Assembly (NCBI RefSeq): GCF_002115785.1
Contig: NZ_JFJY01000001.1
Coordinates: 496,001 to 560,000 of the forward strand
DNA: 64,000 nt
Reading direction: 5' to 3'
Origin: Thalassospira sp. MCCC 1A03138
GTDB lineage: Bacteria > Pseudomonadota > Alphaproteobacteria > Rhodospirillales > Thalassospiraceae
This document shows positions 44,806 to 54,746 of the stretch, piece by piece. Under the pieces are notes generated by a model. It was not told the origin of the DNA, did not search any database, and saw only the letters and a program-made list of their open reading frames with translations. A program made the translations under genes and the position numbers. The stretch's first letter is position 1; the number at the start of each line of letters is the position of its first letter.

Positions 44806-45831
44806 ATGAATTTTGCCTCTGACAATGTATCGCCCCTGTGCCCGGAAATCCTGGCAGCCCTCGAACATGAAGCCAGCGGCAATGCGCCTGCCTATGGCAG
44901 TGACGACACCAGCCGTCAGCTTGACGCGGCCTTTTCCGAATTGTTTGACCGTGAGGTCGCGGTTGTTCCGGTCGCCACCGGGACCGCAGCAAACTGCATC
45001 AGCCTGTCGGCACTGGTATCGCCGTTTGGCGGCATCGTCTGCCATCACGAGGCCCATATCAACGAAGATGAAAGCACGGGCGTTGCGTTCTTTACCGGCG
45101 GGGCGAAGCTGATGCCGGTTGATGGCCCGGCAGCAAAGCTTGAGGCCGACAATCTGGATGCCTTTCTGGCAAGCCGGGTGGATCGCGGGGTGCATTCGGT
45201 GGCCCCGGAATGCGTGGCGATCACGCAGGCAACCGAACTGGGCACTGTTTACACCGCCGACGAAGTCGCCGCCATTGGCGCGATCTGCAAAAAGCGCGAC
45301 CTTCGCCTGTTCATGGATGGGGCGCGGTTTGCCAATGCGGTTGCCCATCTGGGCTGCCACCCGGCCGATATCACGTGGAAGGCCGGTGTTGATGCGATCA
45401 GCTTCGGGGCAACCAAAAACGGTGCGCAGGCGGTTGATGCGATTGTCCTGTTTGATACGTCACTGCGCGGCAAGGTCGAACAGGCCCGCAAGCGCAGCGG
45501 ACATCTGTATTCCAAGCATCGTTATCTAAGCTCACAGCTTCTGGCCTATGTGAAGGATGATCTTTGGCTGCGCAATGCGCGCCACGCCAACGGGGCGGCC
45601 AGAACCCTTTGTGACATGCTGGTTTCGCATGGGGCAACATTGGCCCATGCGGCCGATGGCAATGAGATTTTTGCGAATATCCCCGCCGAACTGGCGCAGA
45701 AAATGCGCGATGCCGGGGCGCTGTTTTATCCGTGGCCGTCATTGGGGGAGGATATTTATCGATTTGTGACAGCGTGGAACACGGATACCGCGCAAATCAG
45801 CGATCTTAATGATCGTATTGCGCGCAATTGA
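44806..45831 (+). CDS. Low-specificity L-threonine aldolase, copy 2
   Basis: 341 residues, clearly a tandem paralogue of the gene upstream: MNFASDNVSPLCPEIL, VATGTAANCISLSALVSPFG, MDGARFANAVAHLGCHPADI and SFGATKNGAQAVDAIVLFD are near-identical to copy 1, but loops and the C-terminus differ. All catalytic residues, including the PLP lysine, are kept, so it is probably active. The conserved differences around the substrate pocket (for example HHEAHINEDES against HHQAHINRTES) may change specificity towards another beta-hydroxy amino acid. The gene is followed by a hairpin. Confidence 0.88.
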   Translation: MNFASDNVSPLCPEILAALEHEASGNAPAYGSDDTSRQLDAAFSELFDREVAVVPVATGTAANCISLSALVSPFGGIVCHHEAHINEDESTGVAFFTGGAKLMPVDGPAAKLEADNLDAFLASRVDRGVHSVAPECVAITQATELGTVYTADEVAAIGAICKKRDLRLFMDGARFANAVAHLGCHPADITWKAGVDAISFGATKNGAQAVDAIVLFDTSLRGKVEQARKRSGHLYSKHRYLSSQLLAYVKDDLWLRNARHANGAARTLCDMLVSHGATLAHAADGNEIFANIPAELAQKMRDAGALFYPWPSLGEDIYRFVTAWNTDTAQISDLNDRIARN

Positions 45832-46231
45832 TCGGCGCAAGGGGTTCCGTGATCAAACGAATCTAGAAATTTCAAGAAGATAGATCGGACGGAAAAGCAC
45901 GTTAGCTTTATGTGTTTTTCCGTTCCGTCATGTATAGACCCGAAAAAAATGCACGGCTCCCATACCCGATTGTGGGAGACAATTTCATAAAAATAACAGA
46001 CACTTGACATAAATTCATCATTCATCCGATCAGCTGATCCTACGTAGAACCCCGCAGGAAACGTTGACGATACGCAGAAACCCTGATTATTTTCCCTCGT
46101 CGATTGCCAACATAACTGTTGGATCGGGTAAACCCGCCCGTCTATTTGCGCAAATTGCAATGCATGAGCCGTTCAAGGCCAGCAGCCACCTGTGCAAATT
46201 GTTCGGGCCAGCCTTGAGGGAGGCATCTTAT
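45832..46231. other. Gene-free interval of 400 bp before dppA
   Basis: It contains a long hairpin (45886-45922), a smaller stem CTCCCA/TGGGAG near 45957-45977, and a TTGACA box at 46004-46009 which could be the dppA promoter, although no good -10 follows at 17 bp. Open frames here, including a minus-strand one of about 130 codons, have no coding character. Confidence 0.5.
45886..45922. terminator. Hairpin after threonine aldolase copy 2
   Basis: CGGACGGAAAAGCAC (45886-45900) faces GTGTTTTTCCG (45912-45922), giving a stem of about 11 pairs with one G-U pair and a T/A-rich arm. It probably ends the aldolase transcript; the T-rich arm makes it a plausible but not classical terminator. Confidence 0.45.
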
Positions 46232-47839
46232 ATGAAAGCGAATTTCGTCAAAGCGGCGATCGGTGCAGGTCTGCTTGCAGCGACTGCGCTTGCTGCTCCG
46301 ACTGCCGCTTCGGCAAAAACCCTGGTTTATTGCTCGGAAGGAAGCCCGGAAGGCTTCAACCCGCAGCTTTACACCTCTGGTACCACTTTTGACGCGACTT
46401 CACGAAACGTCTTTAACCGTCTGGTACAGTTCAAGCGCGGCACGACCACCATCGTTCCGGGCCTTGCAACCAGCTGGGACGTATCGGCCGATGGCACGGA
46501 ATACACCTTTAACCTGCGTAAAGGCGTTAAATTCCAGACCACCGATGCCTTCACCCCGACCCGCGATTTCAACGCAGACGACGTTGTCTTCTCGTTCCGT
46601 CGCCAGTGGGACAAAGAACATCCGTACCATGCGGTTTCCGGTGGCGGTTACGAGTATTTCAACTCGATGTCCATGGGCGAACTGATCAAGGACATCGTCA
46701 AGGTTGACGATTACACCGTCAAATTCATTCTGAACCGTCCGGAAGCACCGTTCATTGCCAACATGGCGATGGATTTCGCATCCGTCCTGTCGGCGGAATA
46801 TGCTGATCAGATGATGGAAGCGGGCACCCCCGAGAACGTCGACCTGAACCCGGTTGGTACCGGTCCGTTCCAGGTTGTTCAGTACCAGAAAGATGCGGTT
46901 ATCCGTTACAAAGCGTTCCCGGAATACTGGGAAGGCAAAGCCGCAATCGATAACCTGATCTTCGCCATCACCCCGGACAGCACCGTACGCTATCAGAAAA
47001 TGAAAGCTGGTGAATGCCATGTCATGCCGTACCCGAACCCGGCTGACCTGACCGCGATGGAATCCGATGGCGACATCAACCTGATGAGCCAGGAAGGTCT
47101 GAACGTCGGTTATCTTGGTTACAACACCCAGAAAGAACCCTTCACCAATGTCAAGGTCCGTAAGGCCCTGAACATGGCGATCAACAAAGCCGCCATCATC
47201 GAAGGTGTTTATCAGGGTGCAGGCGTTGCCGCCAAAAACCCGATCCCGCCGACCATCTGGTCGTACAACAACGATACCGTTGACGATCCGTATGATCCGG
47301 AAGCCGCCAAGAAGTTGCTGGCAGAAGCCGGTTATCCGGATGGTTTCACCACCGATATCTGGGCCATGCCGGTACAGCGTCCTTACAACCCGAACGCACG
47401 CCGTATGGCTGAACTCGTTCAGGCTGACTGGGCTGCGATTGGCGTGAATGCCGAAATCGTTTCCTACGAGTGGGGCGAATACCTTGAGCGCACCAAAAAA
47501 GGTGAACAGGGTAGCTTCATGCTCGGTTGGACCGGCGATAACGGCGACCCCGACAACTTCCTTGCTGTTCTGCTGGGTTGCGATGCCGTTGGCAGCGCGA
47601 ACCGTGCACAGTGGTGCAACGAGGAATTCGACAGCTTGATCCAGCAGGCAAAAACCACTGCTGACGTTCTTGAGCGTACCCGTCTGTACGAAGAAGCCCA
47701 GACCGTCTTCAAACGTGAAGCACCGTGGGCAACCATCGCACACTCGATCGTTTTCGAACCGGTCCGTAAAGAAGTTGTCGACTACAAGATCGATCCGTTT
47801 GGCGGTCACATCTTCTACGGCGTCGATATCAAAGAATAA
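46232..47839 (+). CDS. dppA: Dipeptide-type ABC transporter substrate-binding protein
   Basis: 535 residues. The signal peptide (about 1-27, ends AASA|KT) exports it to the periplasm. The mature part has the SBP family 5 fold: TLVYCSEGSPEGFNPQLYTSG at the start, LRKGVKFQTTDAF, DFNADDVVFSFRRQWD, then VGTGPFQVVQYQKD and NVRKALNMAINKAAI-like VRKALNMAINKAAIIEGVYQ. The lone Cys pair (Cys of VYCSE and GECHVMPY) is typical of DppA. A GAGGGAGG ribosome site lies upstream. It is the receptor of the dppBCDF importer, with an intergenic hairpin before dppB. Codon use is strongly biased, as in highly expressed genes. Confidence 0.92.
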   Translation: MKANFVKAAIGAGLLAATALAAPTAASAKTLVYCSEGSPEGFNPQLYTSGTTFDATSRNVFNRLVQFKRGTTTIVPGLATSWDVSADGTEYTFNLRKGVKFQTTDAFTPTRDFNADDVVFSFRRQWDKEHPYHAVSGGGYEYFNSMSMGELIKDIVKVDDYTVKFILNRPEAPFIANMAMDFASVLSAEYADQMMEAGTPENVDLNPVGTGPFQVVQYQKDAVIRYKAFPEYWEGKAAIDNLIFAITPDSTVRYQKMKAGECHVMPYPNPADLTAMESDGDINLMSQEGLNVGYLGYNTQKEPFTNVKVRKALNMAINKAAIIEGVYQGAGVAAKNPIPPTIWSYNNDTVDDPYDPEAAKKLLAEAGYPDGFTTDIWAMPVQRPYNPNARRMAELVQADWAAIGVNAEIVSYEWGEYLERTKKGEQGSFMLGWTGDNGDPDNFLAVLLGCDAVGSANRAQWCNEEFDSLIQQAKTTADVLERTRLYEEAQTVFKREAPWATIAHSIVFEPVRKEVVDYKIDPFGGHIFYGVDIKE

Positions 47840-47860
47840 CACGCCCCTACACCTTGCCGA

Positions 47861-47886
47861 AGAGGCCCGGTTTTCCGGGCCTCTTT
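47861..47886 (+). terminator. Intra-operon hairpin between dppA and dppB
   Basis: AGAGGCCCGG (47861-47870) and CCGGGCCTCT (47875-47884) form a perfect ten-pair stem with a TTTT loop, followed by only two or three T. It is likely a partial terminator or a stabiliser that keeps dppA mRNA in excess. Confidence 0.7.
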
Positions 47887-47955
47887 GCAATTCCGCAATA
47901 GAGAGAGACGTCCGCCCGCAGGCCCGCGCGCGGATGCCAAAAAAGGCCCAATGGC

Positions 47956-48966
47956 ATGTTAGGTTTCCTTTTACGCCGTTTGGGTGACGTCATACCGACT
48001 TTCTTTGGCGTTACCATTCTGGTGTTTCTGATGATTCACCTGATCCCGAGCGACCCGATCCAGATGCGCGCAGGTGAACGCAGTATCGACCCCGAACGAT
48101 ACGCCGAACTGCAAAAGGAATATGGTTTCGACAGACCGCTTGTTGTTCAGTATTTCGATTATCTGGGCGGTGTTTTGCAGGGTGATCTTGGTGAATCCTT
48201 TGTCACCAAACGTCCGGTGATCGAAGAATTCGCGACCCTTTTCCCGGCTACGATCGAGCTTTCCATCGCGGGGATTCTGTTTGCGGTCATTATCGGTTTG
48301 CCATTGGGGGTCATTGCCGCGATCAACAGGGGAAAGTGGCTTGACCATCTGACCATGAGTTTATCGCTGACCGGATATTCAATGCCTATCTTCTGGTGGG
48401 CGCTGTTACTGATCATGTTCTTTTCGACGACGCTTGGCTGGACCCCGGTTTCCGGCCGCCTGTCGATCATGTATTACATCGAACCGACCACCGGTTTCAT
48501 GCTGATTGATACCCTGATCAGCGATGAGAAAGGCGCGTTTATCAGTGCGCTCCGTCATCTGATCCTGCCAACGATTGCGCTTGGCACCATTCCGATGGCC
48601 GTGATTGCGCGTATGACACGCTCCTCGATGCTTGAAGTTCTGGGCGAGGAATATATCCGGGTGGCGCGTGCCAAGGGGCTTGCCCCGATGCGGGTGATCA
48701 TGGTCCATGCGCTGCGCAATGCCCTGATCCCGGTTATTACGGTGATCGGCCTTCAGGTCGGTGTGCTGTTTGCCGGTGCGATCCTGACAGAAACCATTTT
48801 CTCGTGGCCCGGTATTGGCAAATGGATTGTCGAGGCACTGAACCGCCGCGATTACCCGACCATCCAGGGCGGTATCCTGATGATTGCCTTCGTGGTTATG
48901 GGGGTCAATCTGCTCGTCGATCTGATGTATGGGGTGATCAATCCCCGCATCCGGCACAAGCGTTAA
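47956..48966 (+). CDS. dppB: Dipeptide ABC transporter permease DppB
   Basis: 336 residues with six hydrophobic segments. The N-terminal MLGFLLRRLGDVIPTFFGVTILVFLMIHLIPSDP is typical of DppB/OppB. The ABC-permease EAA loop is EEYIRVARAKGLAPMRVIMVHALRNALIPV, which docks on the ATPases. It lies 117 bp after dppA and 14 bp before dppC. Confidence 0.95.
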   Translation: MLGFLLRRLGDVIPTFFGVTILVFLMIHLIPSDPIQMRAGERSIDPERYAELQKEYGFDRPLVVQYFDYLGGVLQGDLGESFVTKRPVIEEFATLFPATIELSIAGILFAVIIGLPLGVIAAINRGKWLDHLTMSLSLTGYSMPIFWWALLLIMFFSTTLGWTPVSGRLSIMYYIEPTTGFMLIDTLISDEKGAFISALRHLILPTIALGTIPMAVIARMTRSSMLEVLGEEYIRVARAKGLAPMRVIMVHALRNALIPVITVIGLQVGVLFAGAILTETIFSWPGIGKWIVEALNRRDYPTIQGGILMIAFVVMGVNLLVDLMYGVINPRIRHKR

Positions 48967-48979
48967 GGGGGCGCGGGAA

Positions 48980-49921
48980 ATGACAAACCAGAATACCCAA
49001 TCATCCACCCCCGAAACGGCAGCAGCCGAAGTGGTGGCAGTGGAAGACCAGAAGATCAATCCGCCAAGCCCGTTCATGGAAACGTGGAATTATTTCCGCA
49101 AGAACCGTGGCGCCTATGTCGGCCTGATCGTGATCTGCTTTATCCTGTTCATGGCGGCATTCGCCCAGTGGATTGCCCCATTTGATCCGATTGCACAGGA
49201 CCGCACCGCGTTCCTGAAGCCGCCGATCTGGATGGAAGGTGCTGATCCGCGCTATATCCTTGGTACGGACGCGGTTGGCCGTGACATCCTGTCACGCCTG
49301 ATCCATGGCGCGCAGCTTTCGGTGACCATCGGCGTGTTCGTCGTGATCATTTCAATGATCGCCGGTATCGTTCTTGGACTGGTTGCGGGTTATTTCCGTG
49401 GCTGGATCGAAGTCGGCATCATGCGCATGATGGATACCATGCTGGCCCTGCCCAGCCTGATCATGGCGATGGCGATTGTCGCGATCCTCGGACCGGGGCT
49501 TGAAAATGCCATGCTGGCGATTGCGATCGTCCAGTTGCCGCATTATGTGCGCCTGTCGCGTGCCTCGGTGGTGTCCGAACTGAACAAGGAATATGTCATC
49601 GCATCGCAGATTGCCGGTGCCGGTCATATGCGCCAGATGTTCGTCAATATCCTGCCGAACTGCATGGCGCCACTGATCGTTCAGGGCACATTGGGCATTT
49701 CCAGTGCCATCCTTGATGCTGCCGCCCTTGGCTTCCTTGGCCTTGGCGCGCAGCCGCCGCTGCCGGAATGGGGTACCATGCTGGCCGAAGCCCGCGAATT
49801 CGTGGGATCGGCATGGTGGGTGATCACCTTCCCCGGCCTTTGCATCCTCGTCACCGTGCTTGCCTTCAACCTGATGGGTGATGGTCTGCGCGATGCCCTT
49901 GATCCCAAGATGAAGCGGTAA
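48980..49921 (+). CDS. dppC: Dipeptide ABC transporter permease DppC
   Basis: 313 residues. A polar N-terminus of about 45 residues precedes the first membrane segment. The DppC signature GTDAVGRDILSRLIHGAQLS follows, and the EAA loop is NKEYVIASQIAGAGHMRQMFVNILPN. Six segments in all. It partners DppB. The next gene begins 4 bp after its stop, so expression is coupled. Confidence 0.95.
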   Translation: MTNQNTQSSTPETAAAEVVAVEDQKINPPSPFMETWNYFRKNRGAYVGLIVICFILFMAAFAQWIAPFDPIAQDRTAFLKPPIWMEGADPRYILGTDAVGRDILSRLIHGAQLSVTIGVFVVIISMIAGIVLGLVAGYFRGWIEVGIMRMMDTMLALPSLIMAMAIVAILGPGLENAMLAIAIVQLPHYVRLSRASVVSELNKEYVIASQIAGAGHMRQMFVNILPNCMAPLIVQGTLGISSAILDAAALGFLGLGAQPPLPEWGTMLAEAREFVGSAWWVITFPGLCILVTVLAFNLMGDGLRDALDPKMKR

Positions 49922-49924
49922 GTC

Positions 49925-50925
<1,001 letters not shown>

Positions 50926-50926
<1 letters not shown>

Positions 50927-51918
50927 TGAGTTTTCTTGATGCAAAACCCGGTGTTCCGTTGCTGGAATCCGATGATCTTGTCCGTCACTACGAAGTCAGC
51001 CGCGGCCTTGGCAAACCCAGTGCGATGGTCAAGGCGCTTGATGGTGTTTCCTTTACGCTGGAAGCCAAAAAGACGCTGGCGGTTGTTGGCGAGTCCGGTT
51101 GTGGCAAGTCCACGCTTGGCCGTCAGTTGACCCTGATTGAAAAGCCCAGTGCCGGACAGCTTAAAATCAATGGCGAAGCGGTTGGTGATCTGAGCGACAG
51201 GGAAGCCAAACTGTTCCGTCGCACGGTTCAGATGATCTTCCAGAACCCTTACGGATCGCTGAACCCGCGCAAGAAAGTCGGTCAGATCCTTGGCGAGCCG
51301 GTGTTGCTTAACATGGATCTGGGTCGCAAGGAGCGCGAGGAACGTGTGCGCGAAACCATGGCCAAGGTTGGCCTGCGCCCCGAATTTTACGGGCGCTATC
51401 CACATATGTTCTCGGGCGGGCAGCGTCAGCGTATTGCAATTGCGCGTGCGCTGATCCTTGAACCGAAAGTCATCGTTGCCGATGAACCGGTTTCCGCCCT
51501 TGACGTGTCAGTCCAGGCACAGGTCCTGAACCTGATGATGGACCTGCAGGAAGAGATGAATGTCGCCTATGTGTTCATCTCGCACGATCTTTCCGTCGTT
51601 CGCCATATTGCAGATGACGTCATGGTGATGTATTTGGGGCGCGTCGCTGAAAAGGGACCGACCGAAGAAATCTTTGCCAAGCCGCTGCATCCCTATACAA
51701 GGGCACTTCTGGCATCGGCACCAAAGATCGATCCGGCGCATCGCGTCAAGGCAGAGCCGCTTACCGGTGAACTGCCTTCACCGATCAATCCGCCGTCGGG
51801 CTGTGCGTTTCATAAACGCTGCCCGTTCGCGACCGACCATTGCGCACAGGTTCGCCCTGAATTGCGCATGTATGAAGGCCGCGAGGTGGCTTGCCATCGG
51901 GTCGAAGAAATCGCCTGA
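50926..51918 (+). CDS. dppF: Dipeptide ABC transporter ATPase DppF
   Basis: 330 residues. Walker A GESGCGKSTLG, Q loop MIFQNPYGSLNPRKKV, signature FSGGQRQRIAIARAL, Walker B VIVADEPVSALDV. The C-terminal extension has CAFHKRCPFATDHCAQ, the cysteine cluster found in DppF/OppF. It is the second ATPase that energises peptide import and completes the dppABCDF set. Confidence 0.95.
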
Positions 51919-52058
51919 AAACAGGCGATCGCCCGGATATCCGGGTAGACAAGGGAGCAAGGGGGCGCGCTTTAACAAGCTGCGCCCCTGAGCCTTTCAG
52001 GGTCACAAGAAAGCCTGCAAAGACCTTGCTGGCTGTATGCGAACTCTGAGAACAAAAC
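51919..52058. other. Intergenic stems after dppF
   Basis: CCCGGATATCCGGG (51931-51944) is a perfect palindrome just after the dppF stop. GGGGGCGC (51959-51966 region) can pair with GCGCCCC (51982-51988 region). Neither is followed by a T run, so no clear terminator, yet they probably mark the 3' end of the dpp transcript. Confidence 0.4.
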
Positions 52059-52358
52059 TCAGCCCCAGAATGTTTCTTCGTGCGTGGCCTGATATTGCTT
52101 TATCTCGCTTCTCATCCTGCCTTGCCAGTTATGCACGAAGTCTAAAACCTCTGACGTTTCAAGATGGGCTTTCAATGACGATTGATCGCGCCAACGTTCG
52201 GCAATCACGAGACGCCCCGGGCATGCCGCATCAGGATTAACCGCATAAAAAAGACAGCCTTTTTCGGGCTTTGCATTACGCGCGATCACCTGAACGTCGG
52301 CGATGAACTGATCAATTTCAGGTGGATCAACATGAATGTGCCCCATCAGAATGATCAT
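52059..52358 (-). CDS. Antibiotic biosynthesis monooxygenase (ABM) domain protein
   Basis: 99 residues of a small dimeric alpha-beta barrel. It begins MIILMGHIHVDPPEIDQFIA and includes EKGCLFYAVNPDA and ERWRDQSSLKAHLETSEV, the typical ABM core. Members include the quinol monooxygenase YgiN and stress-related enzymes that work without metal. The start is one base after the stop of the quinone oxidoreductase gene, so they are coupled, and a role in quinone or electrophile handling is a reasonable inference. Confidence 0.82.
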   Translation of the reverse strand: MIILMGHIHVDPPEIDQFIADVQVIARNAKPEKGCLFYAVNPDAACPGRLVIAERWRDQSSLKAHLETSEVLDFVHNWQGRMRSEIKQYQATHEETFWG

Positions 52359-52359
52359 G

Positions 52360-53376
52360 TCATTCCACCACGAGCACGATCTTGCCCTGAATGTGCCCTT
52401 TGGCCGCACGTTCATGAGCCTTGCGGGCATCGGCAAGCGGGTATGTGCTGTCGAGCACGACGCGAAGTGTGCCGTCACTCAGCAGATCGGCAAGCTCCGC
52501 CAGTTGATCGCCGTTTGACCGAACCTGCGTTGCCGATACCGTAATGCCAAGCTTTTCAGCTTCTTCGTGACTGGAAAAGCCCAGCGGGAACACCGGGAAA
52601 AGGGCACCACCCCGTTTGATCGTGCGCAGGAAACGCCCGGCGGTCGGCCCGCCAAGGGCATCAATCACAAGATCAATATCCCGCACGACGACTTCGGGTG
52701 CGGTTTTCGTATAGTCGATAAATTCGTCAGCCCCCAAGTCGCTTAGAAGAGCCTCGTGTTTGCCAGACGCAACCGCGATGACCCTGGCACCTTTGAGTTT
52801 TGCGACCTGCACGGCAAAATGCCCAACACCACCGGCAGCGCCATTCACAAGAACGGTTTTTCCCGAAAGTTCAACCGGCTTATGCTGATAGGACTGAAGC
52901 GGATTTGGTTCACTATGTCCCAGATCAACCAGGAACTGCCAAGCGGTAAGAAGCGACATGGGTGCCGCCGCCGCATGCACATGATCAATCCCGACCGGCT
53001 TGGGGGCGGCTTCCGATGCAGGGACCGTGACATATTGTGCATAGGCCCTGCTTCCCCCGGCAAGCCCGGACGGGAAACGAACCATGGCGTAAACGTCGTC
53101 TTCTGGCGCAAAGCCGGTAACATCATCGGCAACGGCGTCAACGACACCTGATATGTCGGTTCCAAGTATCACCGGGAAGGATATTTGCGGCTGCCATTCC
53201 GGCGGCAGCATCCTGTAGCCATCACGCAGATACCAGTCGGGCGGATTAATCCCGACCGCGTGCACCCGGACCCTTATTTCACCCGGTCCCGGATCAGGTA
53301 TCGGTGCGTCCTCGTAGCGCATGACCTCGGGTCCGCCGAACGCGTGCTGACGGACCGCCTTCATTGTCTTTGTCAT
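52360..53376 (-). CDS. NADPH-dependent quinone oxidoreductase-like MDR protein
   Basis: 338 residues of the medium-chain dehydrogenase/reductase superfamily (quinone oxidoreductase branch). The start MTKTMKAVRQHAFGGPEVMRYED follows GAAGAAG. The N-terminal catalytic domain lacks the structural-zinc cysteines. The Rossmann motif is VLVNGAAGGVGHFAVQVAKL (about 160-180), typical of NADPH-using quinone reductases. The ending GKIVLVVE is usual. It probably reduces quinones or electrophiles. It lies divergent from a TetR repressor with an operator-like dyad between them. Confidence 0.88.
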   Translation of the reverse strand: MTKTMKAVRQHAFGGPEVMRYEDAPIPDPGPGEIRVRVHAVGINPPDWYLRDGYRMLPPEWQPQISFPVILGTDISGVVDAVADDVTGFAPEDDVYAMVRFPSGLAGGSRAYAQYVTVPASEAAPKPVGIDHVHAAAAPMSLLTAWQFLVDLGHSEPNPLQSYQHKPVELSGKTVLVNGAAGGVGHFAVQVAKLKGARVIAVASGKHEALLSDLGADEFIDYTKTAPEVVVRDIDLVIDALGGPTAGRFLRTIKRGGALFPVFPLGFSSHEEAEKLGITVSATQVRSNGDQLAELADLLSDGTLRVVLDSTYPLADARKAHERAAKGHIQGKIVLVVE

Positions 53377-53437
53377 TACGGCTTCTTCTTTCATCGCATA
53401 TGTGCTATCCACAATCGGAGCACTGATCCGCATTTAT

Positions 53438-53450
53438 GGAGCAGTGCTCC
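53438..53450. promoter_or_regulatory. TetR-type operator-like dyad
   Basis: GGAGCAGTGCTCC is a palindrome apart from its central base. A related half-site, CGGAGCAC, is at 53416-53423. It sits between the divergent oxidoreductase and TetR genes and 19 bp from the TetR start. It is the likely binding site of the adjacent repressor. Confidence 0.55.
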
Positions 53451-53468
53451 GTTTGTCAAGAGGAACAT

Positions 53469-54014
53469 ATGCGGGCCGACGCAAAGAAGAACTACGAACA
53501 TCTGCTTGCCATCGCGCGGGAGGTTGTCAAAGACCAGGGTGCGGAAGCATCTTTGCGCGACATCGCCCGCAAAGCCGGGGTGGGACTTGGTACGCTGTAC
53601 CGACATTTTCCAACGCGCGAGGCACTGCTTGAAACCCTGCTGCGCGAGAGCTTTGACGGGCTGAAAGAATCAGCGCGCGAACGCGAAACCGCAAGTTCGC
53701 CGGATGATGCGCTGGTATCGTGGTTACGTGATCTTGTTGCGTGCGCAAACGACTATCGCGGTGTCATTGCCGCGATGGTGGCCGCCATTGAGGATGAAGA
53801 GTCCGCTCTTCATGCGTCGTGCGTTACTATGAAAGCCGCGGGGACAAGGCTTCTTGTCCGGGCGCAGGAAAAGGGCGTTGCGCGCACCGACATTGATGGC
53901 GGTGACCTGTTCGCCATGGTGGGCGCACTTGCCTGGCTTGGCGATCAGCCATCATCGGCACCACGTGCGGATCATCTGTTCAATGTCATCACCAGCGCCA
54001 TCCTGAAAAAGTGA
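53469..54014 (+). CDS. TetR-family transcriptional regulator
   Basis: 181 residues. The N-terminal helix-turn-helix (about 15-55) has the sequence ASLRDIARKAGVGLGTLYRHFPTREALLETLL, a clear TetR pattern. The C-terminal ligand domain (about 70-180) is variable. The start at 53469 follows GAGGAA. An upstream in-frame start gives an unlikely N-terminus. It probably represses the divergent oxidoreductase-ABM operon and is released by an electrophile or drug, by analogy with similar pairs. Confidence 0.88.
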   Translation: MRADAKKNYEHLLAIAREVVKDQGAEASLRDIARKAGVGLGTLYRHFPTREALLETLLRESFDGLKESARERETASSPDDALVSWLRDLVACANDYRGVIAAMVAAIEDEESALHASCVTMKAAGTRLLVRAQEKGVARTDIDGGDLFAMVGALAWLGDQPSSAPRADHLFNVITSAILKK

Positions 54015-54049
54015 TGACCGGGACCATCACATCCGTAAACCGTCATGGA

Positions 54050-54697
54050 TCAGGCGCTACTACGCGTCCGGTCCGTCAGGGCCAGCAGCACCCCTGCGGC
54101 GATCAGAAGGCTGCCGCTGATGCGGTTGAGCCAGCGCATGTGGCGGGCGGAGCGGATCAGCCCCTTTACCTGCCCGCCGACAAGCCCGTAGCCCAGAAGA
54201 ACACAGGCCTCCATCGCGATGAAGGTCACGCCCATGATCGCGAATTGCGGACCGTATGAACCGGCCGGATCAAGGAATTGCGGAAAGAAGGCGGTAAAGA
54301 TCAGGATCGCCTTGGGATTGCCAATCGCCGTCAGAAATTCCGTCCGGGCCAGTGACATCGCACCGGGATGGGCGACAAAGCCGACGGTATCACCGGGAAC
54401 CTCCGGCTCGGCAACCCTGGTTCGCCAGCTTTTGAGACCCAGATAAACCAGATAGATCGCCCCACCCCACTTGATGATCATGAAGGCGGTTTCGCTTGCG
54501 GCAAGCACCACGCCAAGCCCCATGGCCGTCACAACGATCATCAGGGCAAAAGCCAGCAGGCGGCCCGCCCCGCCGATGGCGGCCGACGCAACGCCGTGAC
54601 GCGCGCCATTGAACATCGCCAGAAGATTATTCGGTCCGGGGGCCATCGAAAGCGCCAAGGCCGCGCCGGAAAACAGCAACCATGTATCAAGCTGCAT
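54050..54697 (-). CDS. LysE/RhtB-family amino acid exporter
   Basis: 215 residues and about six hydrophobic segments. The N-terminal MQLDTWLLFSGAALALSMAPGPNN includes the family's GPN motif. The region around GAGRLLAFALMIVVTAMGLG matches RhtB. It exports amino acids or derivatives (threonine, homoserine or similar). Substrate cannot be assigned. It lies upstream of a cupin gene's end on the same strand, with a 50-bp gap. Confidence 0.87.
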   Translation of the reverse strand: MQLDTWLLFSGAALALSMAPGPNNLLAMFNGARHGVASAAIGGAGRLLAFALMIVVTAMGLGVVLAASETAFMIIKWGGAIYLVYLGLKSWRTRVAEPEVPGDTVGFVAHPGAMSLARTEFLTAIGNPKAILIFTAFFPQFLDPAGSYGPQFAIMGVTFIAMEACVLLGYGLVGGQVKGLIRSARHMRWLNRISGSLLIAAGVLLALTDRTRSSA

Positions 54698-54746
54698 TTG
54701 GGGAAGTCCTGTGAAAAATGGGTGACCGGCTGATTGCGCCCGAAAT

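Noticed and set aside
46004-46034. Full sigma-70 promoter for dppA
   Set aside because: TTGACA is clear, but no acceptable -10 lies at the right spacing, so only the -35-like box is noted.
45756-46160. Minus-strand open frame over the end of the second aldolase and the dppA leader
   Set aside because: It overlaps a hairpin and a real gene, and its translation has no coding character.
46400-47890. Long antisense open frame over dppA
   Set aside because: It is a mirror of strong codon bias in the real gene; the reading is Val/Gly/Phe-rich with no family match.
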